A DNA stretch of 64,000 nt from Bacteroides mediterraneensis. GTDB taxonomy: Bacteria > Bacteroidota > Bacteroidia > Bacteroidales > Bacteroidaceae. A model generated the notes under the pieces. The model did not search any database. It was not told the origin of the DNA and saw only the letters and a program-made list of their open reading frames with translations. This document shows, one piece after another, positions 15,367 to 23,039 of the stretch. Every line of letters starts with the position of its first letter. Position 1 is the first letter of the stretch. The DNA lies in contig NZ_DAJPEN010000001.1 in NCBI RefSeq assembly GCF_025993685.1, positions 744,001 through 808,000 on the forward strand. The letters run 5' to 3'. Made by a program: the position numbers and the translations under genes.

Positions 15367-16706
15367 AAGAAGCATATTTAGCGATAGATTTTGGAGGAGG
15401 TAGCGGCAGAGTAATCGCCGGCTACCTTTCCGGTGACGAACTCCAACTGGATACGGTACATCGTTTTTCCAATCGTCAGGTGCGGATGGGAGGACATATT
15501 TATTGGGATTTTCTTTCTTTGTTTGAAGAGATGAAGGTCGGTATCCGTATGGCGGTAGAAAAGGGATATTTTCTGAAAAGTATTGGAATAGATACTTGGG
15601 GCGTGGATTTCGGTTTGATTGATGCACAGGGAAATTTACTGGGGAATCCAGTCTGTTATCGCGACAGTCGTACGGAGGGTATGCCCGAGGAGTTTTTTTC
15701 GAAGGTGAATGTAGCGGCACATTATGCGGAATCGGGTACACAGGTCATGGCAATCAATACCCTGTTTCAACTATATGCCATGCAAAAGGAAAACAATGCG
15801 TTGTTGAAGGTTGCCGACAAATTGTTGTTCATGCCCGATTTGTTCAGCTATTATCTGACAGGAGTCGCCAACAATGAATATAGTATTGCTTCTACTTCCG
15901 AACTGCTGGATGCCAAGGCACGCACCTGGAATTTTAAACTGATTCGTGAATTGGGACTTCCGACGCATCTTTTCGGAGAAATTGTCATGCCGGGTACTTC
16001 ACGCGGATTCCTGAAGCAGGAAATCAAGGAACAGATAGGAATAGACTATGATGTGGAAGTGATAGCGGTGGCTTCGCATGACACCGCTAGTGCAGCCAGT
16101 GTGGTTCCTTCGTCTGTGGATGGAAAGAAAGTGGCTTTTTTGAGTTCAGGCACCTGGTCTTTGCTGGGAGTCATGAACCCTGAACCGATTTTGACAGAAG
16201 AAGCCCGTCTGGCTGGATTCACCAATGAAGGAGGAAGGGAAGGCCAGATTTGTTTTTTGCAGAACATCACCGGATTGTGGATTCTACAGAAACTGATGCA
16301 GGAATGGAAAGACGAGGGAAAGGATGTGGCCTACACTACCTTGTTGCCGGCTGCGGAATGTGCGGAAACCGAGGCGTTGATTGATGTGGATGAGGCAGCT
16401 TTCCAGTGTCCGGTGCGTATGGCAGATGCGATTACCGCTTATTGTGTGGCTCAGGGGCAGAAACCACCTGTCACTCAGGGAGAATTTGTGAAATGTGTGC
16501 TTCGTTCACTGGCCTTGCGTTATAAAACGGGCTTGGAGGCGCTGAACCGTCTTTTGCCGGAACCCGTCGCAAAACTGTATGTCATAGGTGGAGGAAGCCA
16601 GAACAAATACCTGAATCGGCTGACAGAAGAAGCCATTGGAATTCCCGTAATAGAAGGACCGGTCGAGGCCACTGCCATTGGAAATATCATGCAACAAATC
16701 AAGTGA
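15363..16706 (+). CDS. fucK: L-fuculokinase FucK (rhamnulokinase-like)
   Basis: A 447-residue FGGY-family sugar kinase, closer in look to rhamnulokinases, as is usual in Bacteroides. It should phosphorylate L-fuculose to L-fuculose 1-phosphate. The N-terminal domain has the phosphate-binding DFGGGSGR (9-16), a substrate-side IGIDTWGVDFGLID (about 73-86) and a CYRDSR segment. The C-terminal domain has LSSGTWSLLGV and the adenosine-site VIGGGSQNKYLNRL near the end. It overlaps fucA by four bases and is followed after 41 bases by fucP. Confidence 0.93.
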   Translation: MKEAYLAIDFGGGSGRVIAGYLSGDELQLDTVHRFSNRQVRMGGHIYWDFLSLFEEMKVGIRMAVEKGYFLKSIGIDTWGVDFGLIDAQGNLLGNPVCYRDSRTEGMPEEFFSKVNVAAHYAESGTQVMAINTLFQLYAMQKENNALLKVADKLLFMPDLFSYYLTGVANNEYSIASTSELLDAKARTWNFKLIRELGLPTHLFGEIVMPGTSRGFLKQEIKEQIGIDYDVEVIAVASHDTASAASVVPSSVDGKKVAFLSSGTWSLLGVMNPEPILTEEARLAGFTNEGGREGQICFLQNITGLWILQKLMQEWKDEGKDVAYTTLLPAAECAETEALIDVDEAAFQCPVRMADAITAYCVAQGQKPPVTQGEFVKCVLRSLALRYKTGLEALNRLLPEPVAKLYVIGGGSQNKYLNRLTEEAIGIPVIEGPVEATAIGNIMQQIK

Positions 16707-16747
16707 CAGGATAAAAAATCTACTGTCCTTATTAAAAATCTGATACC

Positions 16748-18061
16748 ATGAATAAAACATCAAATAACCAATCCATATTGAAGAAGGATGGGGTGAATTT
16801 CCTGATTCCCTTTATTCTGATTACTTTTTGTTTTGCCTTGTGGGGATTTGCCAATGACATTACCAATCCCATGGTCAAGGCTTTCTCCAAAATATTCAGG
16901 ATGAGCGTGACCGACGGAACCTTGGTGCAAGTCGCATTTTACGGCGGATACTTTGCCATGGCTTTTCCGGCTGCGATGTTTATCCGCAAGTATTCCTACA
17001 AGGCAGGCGTTATGTTGGGCCTGGGACTGTATGCTTTGGGAGCCCTGTCTTTTTTCCCAGCCAAGTTAACCGGAAACTATTATCCCTTTTTGCTGGCCTA
17101 TTTCATCATGACGTGTGGATTGTCTTTTTTGGAAACCAGCTGCAATCCTTATATTCTGTCGATGGGAACAGAAGAAACTGCTACTCGCCGCCTGAATCTG
17201 GCACAGGCATTCAATCCCATAGGTTCTTTGATGGGAATGTTTGTCGCCATGAATTTTATCCAGAACCAGCTCCACCCGCTGGATACTGCCGAGCGTGCCC
17301 AGCTCAGCCAAGCCGAATTTGAGGCTATCCGCGATTCGGACTTGAGTATCCTCATCACTCCTTATCTGGCCATTGGTGTGTTGATATTGATTATGCTGCT
17401 GGTCATTCGTCTGACAAAGATGCCTAAAAATGCCGACCAGTCTCATTCCATCAACTTTATCCCTACTTTGAAACGCTTGTATGCCGTGAAGCGCTACCGT
17501 TATGGGGTGGTGGCGCAGTTCTTTTATGTAGGAGCGCAGATTATGTGCTGGACTTTCATCATTCAGTATGGCACCCGTTTGTTTATGTCGCAAGGTATGG
17601 AAGAGCAGGCGGCCGAAGTTTTGTCACAGAAATACAACATTATCGCCATGGTCATTTTCTGTATCAGCCGTTTTGTTTGTACCCTGATGTTGAAATATGT
17701 CAATCCGGGCCAACTACTGAAAGTGCTTGCCATTGCAGCTTCCCTGTGTGTGCTTGGTGTGATATTCTTGCAGAACATCTATGGTATGTATTGTCTGGTG
17801 GGAGTTTCCGCCTGTATGTCACTGATGTTTCCCACCATCTATGGTATTGCGCTGAAAGGGATGGGCGACGATGCGAAGTTCGGTGCTGCCGGATTGATTA
17901 TGGCCATCCTCGGAGGTTCGGTGCTGCCTCCTTTGCAGGCTTCACTGATAGATTGCAAGACCTTGTTGGGCATGCCGGCTGTGAATGTGTCGTTCATACT
18001 TCCACTGATTTGTTTTCTGGTCATTATTGTCTATGGACACCGGATGCGCCGGGAAAAATAA
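16748..18061 (+). CDS. fucP: L-fucose:H+ symporter FucP
   Basis: A 437-residue major facilitator with about twelve hydrophobic segments. It imports L-fucose across the inner membrane with protons. FucP-type features are the first helix with FCFALWGFANDITNPM, where acidic and Asn residues bind fucose and protons, and LLAYFIMTCGLSFLETSCNPYI in helix 4. A long cytoplasmic loop (about 220-245) separates the two halves. It closes the fuc operon and is followed by a perfect 14-bp hairpin. Confidence 0.95.
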   Translation: MNKTSNNQSILKKDGVNFLIPFILITFCFALWGFANDITNPMVKAFSKIFRMSVTDGTLVQVAFYGGYFAMAFPAAMFIRKYSYKAGVMLGLGLYALGALSFFPAKLTGNYYPFLLAYFIMTCGLSFLETSCNPYILSMGTEETATRRLNLAQAFNPIGSLMGMFVAMNFIQNQLHPLDTAERAQLSQAEFEAIRDSDLSILITPYLAIGVLILIMLLVIRLTKMPKNADQSHSINFIPTLKRLYAVKRYRYGVVAQFFYVGAQIMCWTFIIQYGTRLFMSQGMEEQAAEVLSQKYNIIAMVIFCISRFVCTLMLKYVNPGQLLKVLAIAASLCVLGVIFLQNIYGMYCLVGVSACMSLMFPTIYGIALKGMGDDAKFGAAGLIMAILGGSVLPPLQASLIDCKTLLGMPAVNVSFILPLICFLVIIVYGHRMRREK

Positions 18062-18071
18062 GAAGACAGGC

Positions 18072-18110
18072 AAACCCATTTCCCGGATTTTAACGGGAAA
18101 TGGGTTTGTT
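18072..18110 (+). terminator. fuc operon terminator
   Basis: AAACCCATTTCCCG (18072-18085) pairs perfectly with CGGGAAATGGGTTT (18094-18107). The following bases are T-rich but interrupted (GTTATATTTA). Confidence 0.75.
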
Positions 18111-18121
18111 ATATTTACAAA

Positions 18122-18155
18122 TTTGTTGTAATATTCAATTAAGTTCTTATCTTTG
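18122..18155 (+). promoter_or_regulatory. Promoter of the cytochrome c maturation/peroxidase genes
   Basis: A perfect Bacteroides -7 element TATCTTTG lies at 18148-18155, with TTTG at 18122-18125, 22 bases upstream. The ResB-like gene starts 25 bases after the -7 element. Confidence 0.7.
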
Positions 18156-18180
18156 CAGATATTTCACCAACTTATGATGA

Positions 18181-19068
18181 ATGAACTTAAAGACTAACTT
18201 GCTATTCATTGCATTGTTGCTGCTTTCCATAGTAGTGCAATGTGTTTTGGGCAATTTCCCGTTTGCCTTTTTCGCTTTTCCGTTGGATGTTCTCCTGGCC
18301 TTGCTTTGGATAGGAGGAATGGTATACATGTATAAGGAGAAGCGTTTTTCCCAAGTCGTCAGGTTATGGCTTTCTCCTCAATGTACTTACTGGACTCTGG
18401 GCTGGCTTCTGGCCGGCTGCCTGATAATCGGTTTGTTTCCTCAGCTTTCCGTACAGGAAACTGCGGAGAAATCGGGTATCTTTTCCCGCCTGGGATGCTA
18501 CAATTTCATGTCTTCCTGGATTTTTGTGATGGGTCTGTTCGGATTGCTCACTCATTTGGGAATGATTACTTTGAAGAGGGGATTCCTTCCGGGACGGAAC
18601 CGATGGCGTTTTGTACTCAACCATGCAGGATTATGGCTGGCTCTTTTTGCCGGATTCATTGGTAGCGCAGAAGAACAGACGCTGCGTATCCCGGTGTTTC
18701 GCGATTCACCTAACAATGAAGCTTTTACGGAAAAGGGAACCAAGGTTTTTCTGCCAAAGTCGTTGCAGCTGACCGATTTTACCGTGGAGCATTATCCCAA
18801 TGGAAGTCCGCGTCATTTTTCTGCGGAGGTATCGGTAGGCGGACAGCCGGTTCACCTGGAGGTAAATCATCCTTATGCGGCAAACTGGGCCGAAGATTAT
18901 TATCTGACATCTTATGATGTGCAGTCGCCGCAGCCTCAGTATTGCGTGGTCCAGATTGTGCGTGAACCTTTAAAACACCTCATGTGGCTGGGCATCGTGA
19001 TGATGTTGTGCGGAAGTGCCCTATTGTTTTTGGCTGGTCCCGACAGGCGGAGAATGACTTCAAATTAA
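18181..19068 (+). CDS. ResB/Ccs1-like cytochrome c biogenesis protein
   Basis: A 295-residue membrane protein. Four hydrophobic segments are visible: two at the start (about 5-50), one near 100-125 and one near 145-165. An extracytoplasmic domain (about 170-265) and a final helix (LMWLGIVMMLCGSALLFLA) follow. In system II cytochrome c maturation, ResB and CcsA form the haem-handling synthetase that attaches haem to CxxCH proteins outside the inner membrane. The next gene encodes the CcsA-like partner and the third a tri-haem c-type protein. The protein is shorter than classical ResB, so the name is by family resemblance and context. Confidence 0.8.
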   Translation: MNLKTNLLFIALLLLSIVVQCVLGNFPFAFFAFPLDVLLALLWIGGMVYMYKEKRFSQVVRLWLSPQCTYWTLGWLLAGCLIIGLFPQLSVQETAEKSGIFSRLGCYNFMSSWIFVMGLFGLLTHLGMITLKRGFLPGRNRWRFVLNHAGLWLALFAGFIGSAEEQTLRIPVFRDSPNNEAFTEKGTKVFLPKSLQLTDFTVEHYPNGSPRHFSAEVSVGGQPVHLEVNHPYAANWAEDYYLTSYDVQSPQPQYCVVQIVREPLKHLMWLGIVMMLCGSALLFLAGPDRRRMTSN

Positions 19069-19113
19069 GAAACATAGATGACTAGACTTTACTAAAACGA
19101 ATACTTTGCATAC

Positions 19114-19896
19114 ATGATTACGTGGAATAATTTTCATTGGTTTGCCCTTTCGGCCATAATCCTGTGGGGCAGTGGGGCAGGTGTTGCCTTGTTTTCCAAA
19201 AAGCGTAACCGGTGGGCTATCCTGCTGACATTGTCGGGCATCCTGGTCTTTGGGGTGTTTATTGCCGGTTTCTGGATATACTTGCAGCGTCCTCCTTTGC
19301 GCACCATGGGTGAGACCCGGTTGTGGTATTCCTTTTTTATGGGAGTCTCCGGACTGCTGACCTATATCCGCTGGAAATATCCTTGGATATTGTCCTTTTC
19401 TACGGTGGTAGGTGCGGTATTTGCTCTTATCAATATCCTGAAACCCGAAATTCACGACCAGTCTCTCATGCCTGCCTTGCAGAGTCCGTGGTTCATTCCC
19501 CATGTCACGATTTACATGTTTTCTTACTCGGTGCTGGGATGTGCCTTTATCTTGTCGTGCATGGGTCTCTATAAGCATCGTGCGAACTATCTTGAAGCAG
19601 CCGACAAACTGGTTTATGCAGGGTTGGCCTTTCTGACCGTCGGCATGCTTACAGGGGCTATCTGGGCTAAGGCAGCCTGGGGGCACTATTGGAGCTGGGA
19701 TCCGAAAGAAACCTGGGCGGCCGTGACGTGGACGGGTTATTTGCTGTATGTACACCTCCGACTGTTCCGTCGGAATGCTTCCCGCATGCTGTACTGGATA
19801 TTAATTGTTTCTTTTCTGTCGCTTCAGATGTGCTGGTATGGAGTAAACTACCTTCCAGCGGCCCGGCAGAGTGTGCATTTGTATAACCGTTCATAG
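19114..19896 (+). CDS. ccsA: CcsA-like haem-handling protein with WWD-type motif
   Basis: A 260-residue polytopic membrane protein of the CcmC/CcmF/CcsA family with about eight helices. The extracytoplasmic haem-binding segment WGHYWSWDPKETWA (about residues 193-206) is the family hallmark. Candidate haem-ligand histidines flank it (IPHVTIYMF and the C-terminal VNYLPAARQSVH). It partners with the ResB-like protein 45 bases upstream to attach haem to the peroxidase 45 bases downstream. All three genes are evidently one operon. Confidence 0.9.
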   Translation: MITWNNFHWFALSAIILWGSGAGVALFSKKRNRWAILLTLSGILVFGVFIAGFWIYLQRPPLRTMGETRLWYSFFMGVSGLLTYIRWKYPWILSFSTVVGAVFALINILKPEIHDQSLMPALQSPWFIPHVTIYMFSYSVLGCAFILSCMGLYKHRANYLEAADKLVYAGLAFLTVGMLTGAIWAKAAWGHYWSWDPKETWAAVTWTGYLLYVHLRLFRRNASRMLYWILIVSFLSLQMCWYGVNYLPAARQSVHLYNRS

Positions 19897-19941
19897 TCTT
19901 ATTTATATATACTGGTTGTTTAATTTTAAATTCATTCTTTT

Positions 19942-21336
19942 ATGAAAAAAAGTTCGAAGATTATTCTTTCTGTGCTGGTAGTGGCCATCGTGCTTTGTGT
20001 GGTCTACCGGTTGGTGAATAAAGCACCTTCAGCCAGCTTGGAAAGTAATGCGCAAATGGAAGAAATCATTGAAAGTAGTGGCTGTATGGCTTGCCATTCA
20101 GCCAATCCGAAATTGCCTTTCTATGCCGGACTCCCGGTAGCAGGCAAACTGGTGAAAGAAGATGTCCGTCTGGGTTATCGTTCTTTTGACATGACTCCGA
20201 TGGTAGAGGCATTGAAAAAAAGCGACAAAATCAATGAAGTGGATTTGGCCAAAGTGGAGAAAGTGATTGCCGATGGTACCATGCCGTTGGCCAAGTATTA
20301 TCTTGTCCACTGGGGCTCTTCGCTGACCGATACGGAAACCCAGATGGCGCTCGCTTGGGTCAAATCTCAGCGTGAAGCTTTCTATCCTAATCCGTTGGCT
20401 GACAAGCAATGGACAAATGAGACAATCCGTCCGGTGCAGGATTCCGTGCCGGTGGATATGCGTAAGGTGATATTGGGTAACCTGCTGTTCCACGATGTAC
20501 GTTTGTCGGCCGACAATACCGTGTCATGTTCTTCTTGCCACGGATTGAATACGGGTGGAGTAGACAACAAGTCGTTCTCGGAAGGTGTCGGCGGACAGTT
20601 GGGAGGTGTGAACGCACCGACGGTCTACAACGCTCTGTATAATTTTGTGCAGTTCTGGGACGGACGTGCCGTTACATTGGCCGACCAGGCAGCCGGACCT
20701 CCGTTGAATCCGGTAGAAATGGCTTGCAAGTCGTTCGATGAAATCTGTGATAAGCTTAAAGCAGATGCGGCATTCAGCAAGGCATTTACGGAAGTATATC
20801 CCGACGGCATTAACGAAGCCAACATCACGAATGCCATTCAGGAGTTTGAAAGAACCCTGCTCACGCCGAATTCGCGTTTTGACAAATACCTGAAAGGGGA
20901 TATGGCAGCGTTGACAGCCGAAGAACTGGCCGGATACGATTTGTTCAAGAAATACAATTGTGCCACTTGTCATGTAGGCGAGAACATGGGTGGACAGTCG
21001 TATGAGCTGATGGGCATCAAGCAGGACTATTTCGCCGACCGTGGTACGGAACTGACCGTGGAAGACAACGGCCGTTTCAAGGAAACGAAGAACGAGAGAG
21101 ACCGTCACCGCTTTAAAGTGCCCGGCTTGCGTAATGTGGCACTGACTGCGCCTTATTTCCATGATGCTACTCAGGCCACATTGGAAGATGCGGTGATAGC
21201 CATGGGAAAATATGAGGTAGGTGTGGATTTGTCACAGCAGGAAGTGAAACAGATTGTTGCCTTTCTGCAGACATTGACTGGAGAATATCAGGGCAAGTTG
21301 TTGACAAATACGAATGAGGTGAAGAAAACGAAGTAA
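19942..21336 (+). CDS. Tri-haem cytochrome c peroxidase
   Basis: A 464-residue exported protein anchored by one N-terminal helix (about 6-24). Three haem-attachment motifs are present: CMACH (48-52) in an N-terminal haem-binding domain, CSSCH (196-200) in the first peroxidase haem domain and CATCH (340-344) in the second. Two-haem CcpA-type enzymes reduce H2O2 to water with electrons from quinol or cytochromes. The extra N-terminal haem recalls the quinol-linked tri-haem YhjA type of E. coli. Late signatures are HRFKVPGLRNVALTAPYFHD and the Met-rich loop after the third haem. It suggests peroxide used as a terminal acceptor in the periplasm. Confidence 0.93.
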   Translation: MKKSSKIILSVLVVAIVLCVVYRLVNKAPSASLESNAQMEEIIESSGCMACHSANPKLPFYAGLPVAGKLVKEDVRLGYRSFDMTPMVEALKKSDKINEVDLAKVEKVIADGTMPLAKYYLVHWGSSLTDTETQMALAWVKSQREAFYPNPLADKQWTNETIRPVQDSVPVDMRKVILGNLLFHDVRLSADNTVSCSSCHGLNTGGVDNKSFSEGVGGQLGGVNAPTVYNALYNFVQFWDGRAVTLADQAAGPPLNPVEMACKSFDEICDKLKADAAFSKAFTEVYPDGINEANITNAIQEFERTLLTPNSRFDKYLKGDMAALTAEELAGYDLFKKYNCATCHVGENMGGQSYELMGIKQDYFADRGTELTVEDNGRFKETKNERDRHRFKVPGLRNVALTAPYFHDATQATLEDAVIAMGKYEVGVDLSQQEVKQIVAFLQTLTGEYQGKLLTNTNEVKKTK

Positions 21337-21361
21337 GACTTATACCTTTATTATCTATCCG

Positions 21362-21400
21362 AAAGCCGTTTCAGTCGTGAAGATTGGAACGGCTTTTTTT
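21362..21400 (+). terminator. Peroxidase operon terminator
   Basis: AAAGCCGTTTCA pairs with TGGAACGGCTTT (one G-T pair) and is followed by a run of seven T ending at 21400. It lies 25 bases after the peroxidase stop. Confidence 0.85.
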
Positions 21401-21421
21401 ATCTATTTTCTTCTTGATTTA

Positions 21422-21453
21422 TTTGGTTTATAAAATAAACTTATTTATCTTTG
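21422..21453 (+). promoter_or_regulatory. Promoter P1 with embedded operator copy A
   Basis: TTTG (21422-21425), 20 bases, then TATCTTTG (21446-21453) fits the Bacteroides promoter exactly. The 17-base operator GGTTTATAAAATAAACT (21425-21441) fills the spacer. Its core GTTTAT-AAA-ATAAAC is an inverted repeat. A bound dimer would block the polymerase. The winged-helix protein encoded at 22167-22454 is the likely ligand. Confidence 0.8.
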
Positions 21454-21460
21454 TGGTGAT

Positions 21461-21487
21461 AGCAAGAGAGAAGCGCGCCTCCTTGCT
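21461..21487 (+). other. 5' leader hairpin between P1 and P2
   Basis: AGCAAG-a-GAG pairs with CTC-CTTGCT around an 8-base loop and is followed by TTTTATTTAT. It begins at about the expected P1 start site and may stabilise or weakly attenuate the P1 transcript. Confidence 0.45.
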
Positions 21488-21501
21488 TTTATTTATCAGT
21501 T

Positions 21502-21533
21502 TATGGTTTATAAAATAAACTACATTTAATTTG
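21502..21533 (+). promoter_or_regulatory. Possible promoter P2 with operator copy B
   Basis: The operator GGTTTATAAAATAAACT recurs exactly at 21505-21521, 80 bases after copy A. Four bases beyond it lies TTAATTTG (21526-21533), one base from the -7 consensus, and TATG (21502-21505) lies 20 bases before that. Geometry is identical to P1, so this looks like a weaker duplicated promoter-operator unit 22 bases before the gene. Confidence 0.55.
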
Positions 21534-21555
21534 AAACATCTAAAATGAGTGCCTT

Positions 21556-22173
21556 ATGGAAGAAAAGAAATTATCAGAACGGGAAAGTCTGGAACTGATT
21601 TCGCAGATGATTCATTCCACACGGAAAAATCTGGAAGTGGGCAGTGGCAACCAGTTTCTTTACTGGGGCTATTTTACCACCGCCCTTTCAGTATTGTTGT
21701 TTTTGTTGGTGTACTACACAGGGGATTCCCGCTGGAACTTTGGTTGGTTCACTATGTTTTTGTTCTGGGGCTTCATGCTTTGGGAACAGCGTCGGCAAGT
21801 CGCTGAGGTGATTACTTATACAGACCGTGCCATTATGCAGGTCTGGAAAGTGATAGGTAGTCTGTTTGTGCTGACGGTACTTATCATGTGCCTGCTGGCC
21901 TTTTATTATGGGAGAGTGGATTTCTCACTGATGCTTCCTCTGTCCTTGCTTTATTGCGGTATCGGGGTTTCCATCACCGGTGTGGTTATCCGCAGCCGTC
22001 TGGTGACATGGTGTCCGCTGGTGGCTTTCTGCTTTGCCATCTATATGTTGATGGCCTACACCATCCATCAGTCTTCCACGGTCGACTGGAATCTGTATTT
22101 CGGATTGTCGTTTCTGGTGATGATGGTTTTGCCCGGCCATTATCTGAACCGTAAAGCACGTCAGGTATGTTGA
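21556..22173 (+). CDS. Six-helix membrane protein, family not recognised
   Basis: A 205-residue integral membrane protein. A soluble N-terminal helix (SERESLELISQMIHSTRKNL) precedes about six transmembrane segments between residues 33 and 195. It lacks transport or catalytic signatures that I can name. It overlaps the following winged-helix regulator by 7 bases, so they are translated together. In many Bacteroidota a membrane protein of this size is paired with such a small regulator as a stand-alone module of unknown purpose. The tandem operators upstream suggest the pair controls its own expression. Confidence 0.8.
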   Translation: MEEKKLSERESLELISQMIHSTRKNLEVGSGNQFLYWGYFTTALSVLLFLLVYYTGDSRWNFGWFTMFLFWGFMLWEQRRQVAEVITYTDRAIMQVWKVIGSLFVLTVLIMCLLAFYYGRVDFSLMLPLSLLYCGIGVSITGVVIRSRLVTWCPLVAFCFAIYMLMAYTIHQSSTVDWNLYFGLSFLVMMVLPGHYLNRKARQVC

Positions 22174-22454
22174 AGGAATTAAATCCGTTGCTCCATTCCC
22201 AGTTGCGTCTGGCAGTGATGTCCATTCTTTTGTCGGTGGAGGAAGCCGAGTTCGTTTACCTGAAAGAACAGACCCAGGCAACGGCGGGTAATCTCAGTGT
22301 TCAGCTCGACAAACTGAATGAGGCCGGCTACATCGAGATTGAGAAGAGTTTTGCGGGCAAGAAACCTCGTACCGTTTGCCGGATGACTGCAAAAGGCAGG
22401 GAGGCCATGGCAGAATATGTGGAAGCACTGAGAGGATATTTCCCTGGATTTTGA
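22167..22454 (+). CDS. Small winged-helix DNA-binding regulator
   Basis: A 95-residue protein consisting almost wholly of a winged helix of the HTH_34/MarR-like type. Helices are LHSQLRLAVMSILLSVEEAEFVYLKEQ, the recognition part ATAGNLSVQLDKLNEAGYIEI, and a wing with KPRTVCRMTAKGREAMAEYV. It should bind DNA as a dimer, and an inverted repeat of suitable size (GTTTAT-N3-ATAAAC) occurs twice in the promoter of its own operon. It starts inside the end of the membrane-protein gene (ATG 22167, stop of that gene 22171-22173). The signal it senses is unknown. Confidence 0.88.
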   Translation: MLKELNPLLHSQLRLAVMSILLSVEEAEFVYLKEQTQATAGNLSVQLDKLNEAGYIEIEKSFAGKKPRTVCRMTAKGREAMAEYVEALRGYFPGF

Positions 22455-22493
22455 GGATTTTTGAATACATTGGAGGAGATATGAGTCCTCGTG

Positions 22494-22579
22494 AAAAACG
22501 CAAGTACGTTTGCTCGAAAACGCACTTGCGTTTTGTTTTAAATGCACTTGCGTTTTAAGTAAAACGTACTTGCGTTTTT
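22494..22579. repeat. Nested inverted repeats built on ACTTGCGTTTT
   Basis: AAAAACGCAAGTACGTTT (22494-22511) and AAACGTACTTGCGTTTTT (22562-22579) are perfect 18-bp complements. Between them AAAACGC-ACTT-GCGTTTT (22517-22534) forms its own hairpin, and a further copy of GCACTTGCGTTTTA follows. Seven T end the array. It begins 40 bases after the regulator gene and probably works as its terminator, in an unusually elaborate form. Confidence 0.8.
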
Positions 22580-22649
22580 TTGATGAGTCTTTTTTTGAAT
22601 TTAGGTCAATTTTTTCTTGTTTCTATGGCTCTGTTTTTTCTCGATGTTT

Positions 22650-22779
22650 TACTTTTGTAAAGTATTATTGTTTTAAAAAAATATAAGATGAAACTAGACG
22701 CTTTTGAACTAATCCTTTTATACAATAACTGATTTGACAAGGCTTTTTAGTGGAGAGGGGTTTGAAAGCCCTCTTTTTT
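22650..22779 (+). ncRNA. Possible leader transcript or small RNA with attenuator
   Basis: A -7 type TACTTTTG at 22650-22657 has no good -33 partner. A terminator AGAGGG (22754-22759)/CCCTCT (22769-22774) with six T follows about 100 bases later. GGCTTT (22741-22746) can instead pair with AAAGCC (22765-22770), which would disrupt the terminator stem. A 14-codon frame from ATG 22688 to TGA lies between. The unit ends about 260 bases before the first susC gene. A regulated leader or a PUL-associated small RNA is possible, and expression is unproven. Confidence 0.35.
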
Positions 22780-22816
22780 ATGTTGTACAACCTAAATGTA
22801 TCCTGAGATAATAAAA

Positions 22817-22904
22817 ATGTAACATTTTCAGTGGTTATGTAACACGGCATGCAGTTGTTGGTAATGCTAAATAACTTGCATGAGTCAAATAAAAAATATA
22901 TTTG
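22817..22904 (+). promoter_or_regulatory. Probable susC promoter with 20-bp-spaced direct repeats
   Basis: TATATTTG (22897-22904) is a full -7 match with CTTG (22875-22878) 18 bases before it. Upstream, ATGTAACA occurs at 22817-22824 and 22837-22844, exactly 20 bases apart. Direct repeats two helical turns apart just above the -33 are typical of AraC-type DNA-binding domains such as those of hybrid two-component sensors. About 135 bases of leader precede the susC start. Confidence 0.5.
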
Positions 22905-23039
22905 TGATGTGTTAAATGAACTATAATTGTGTAATCTTAAATGAAATGCGTAATGGATACTAAGGGAAAAGACGGAGGATAACGAAAGTAATGCTATTAG
23001 GTAACTCTTTGTAATTTTTTATTTTTAATTATTGGTATA

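Noticed and set aside
22494..22579. CRISPR array, because similar units recur
   Set aside because: Units are under 20 bases, unequal in spacing, partly inverted and form one nested hairpin. There are no cas genes.
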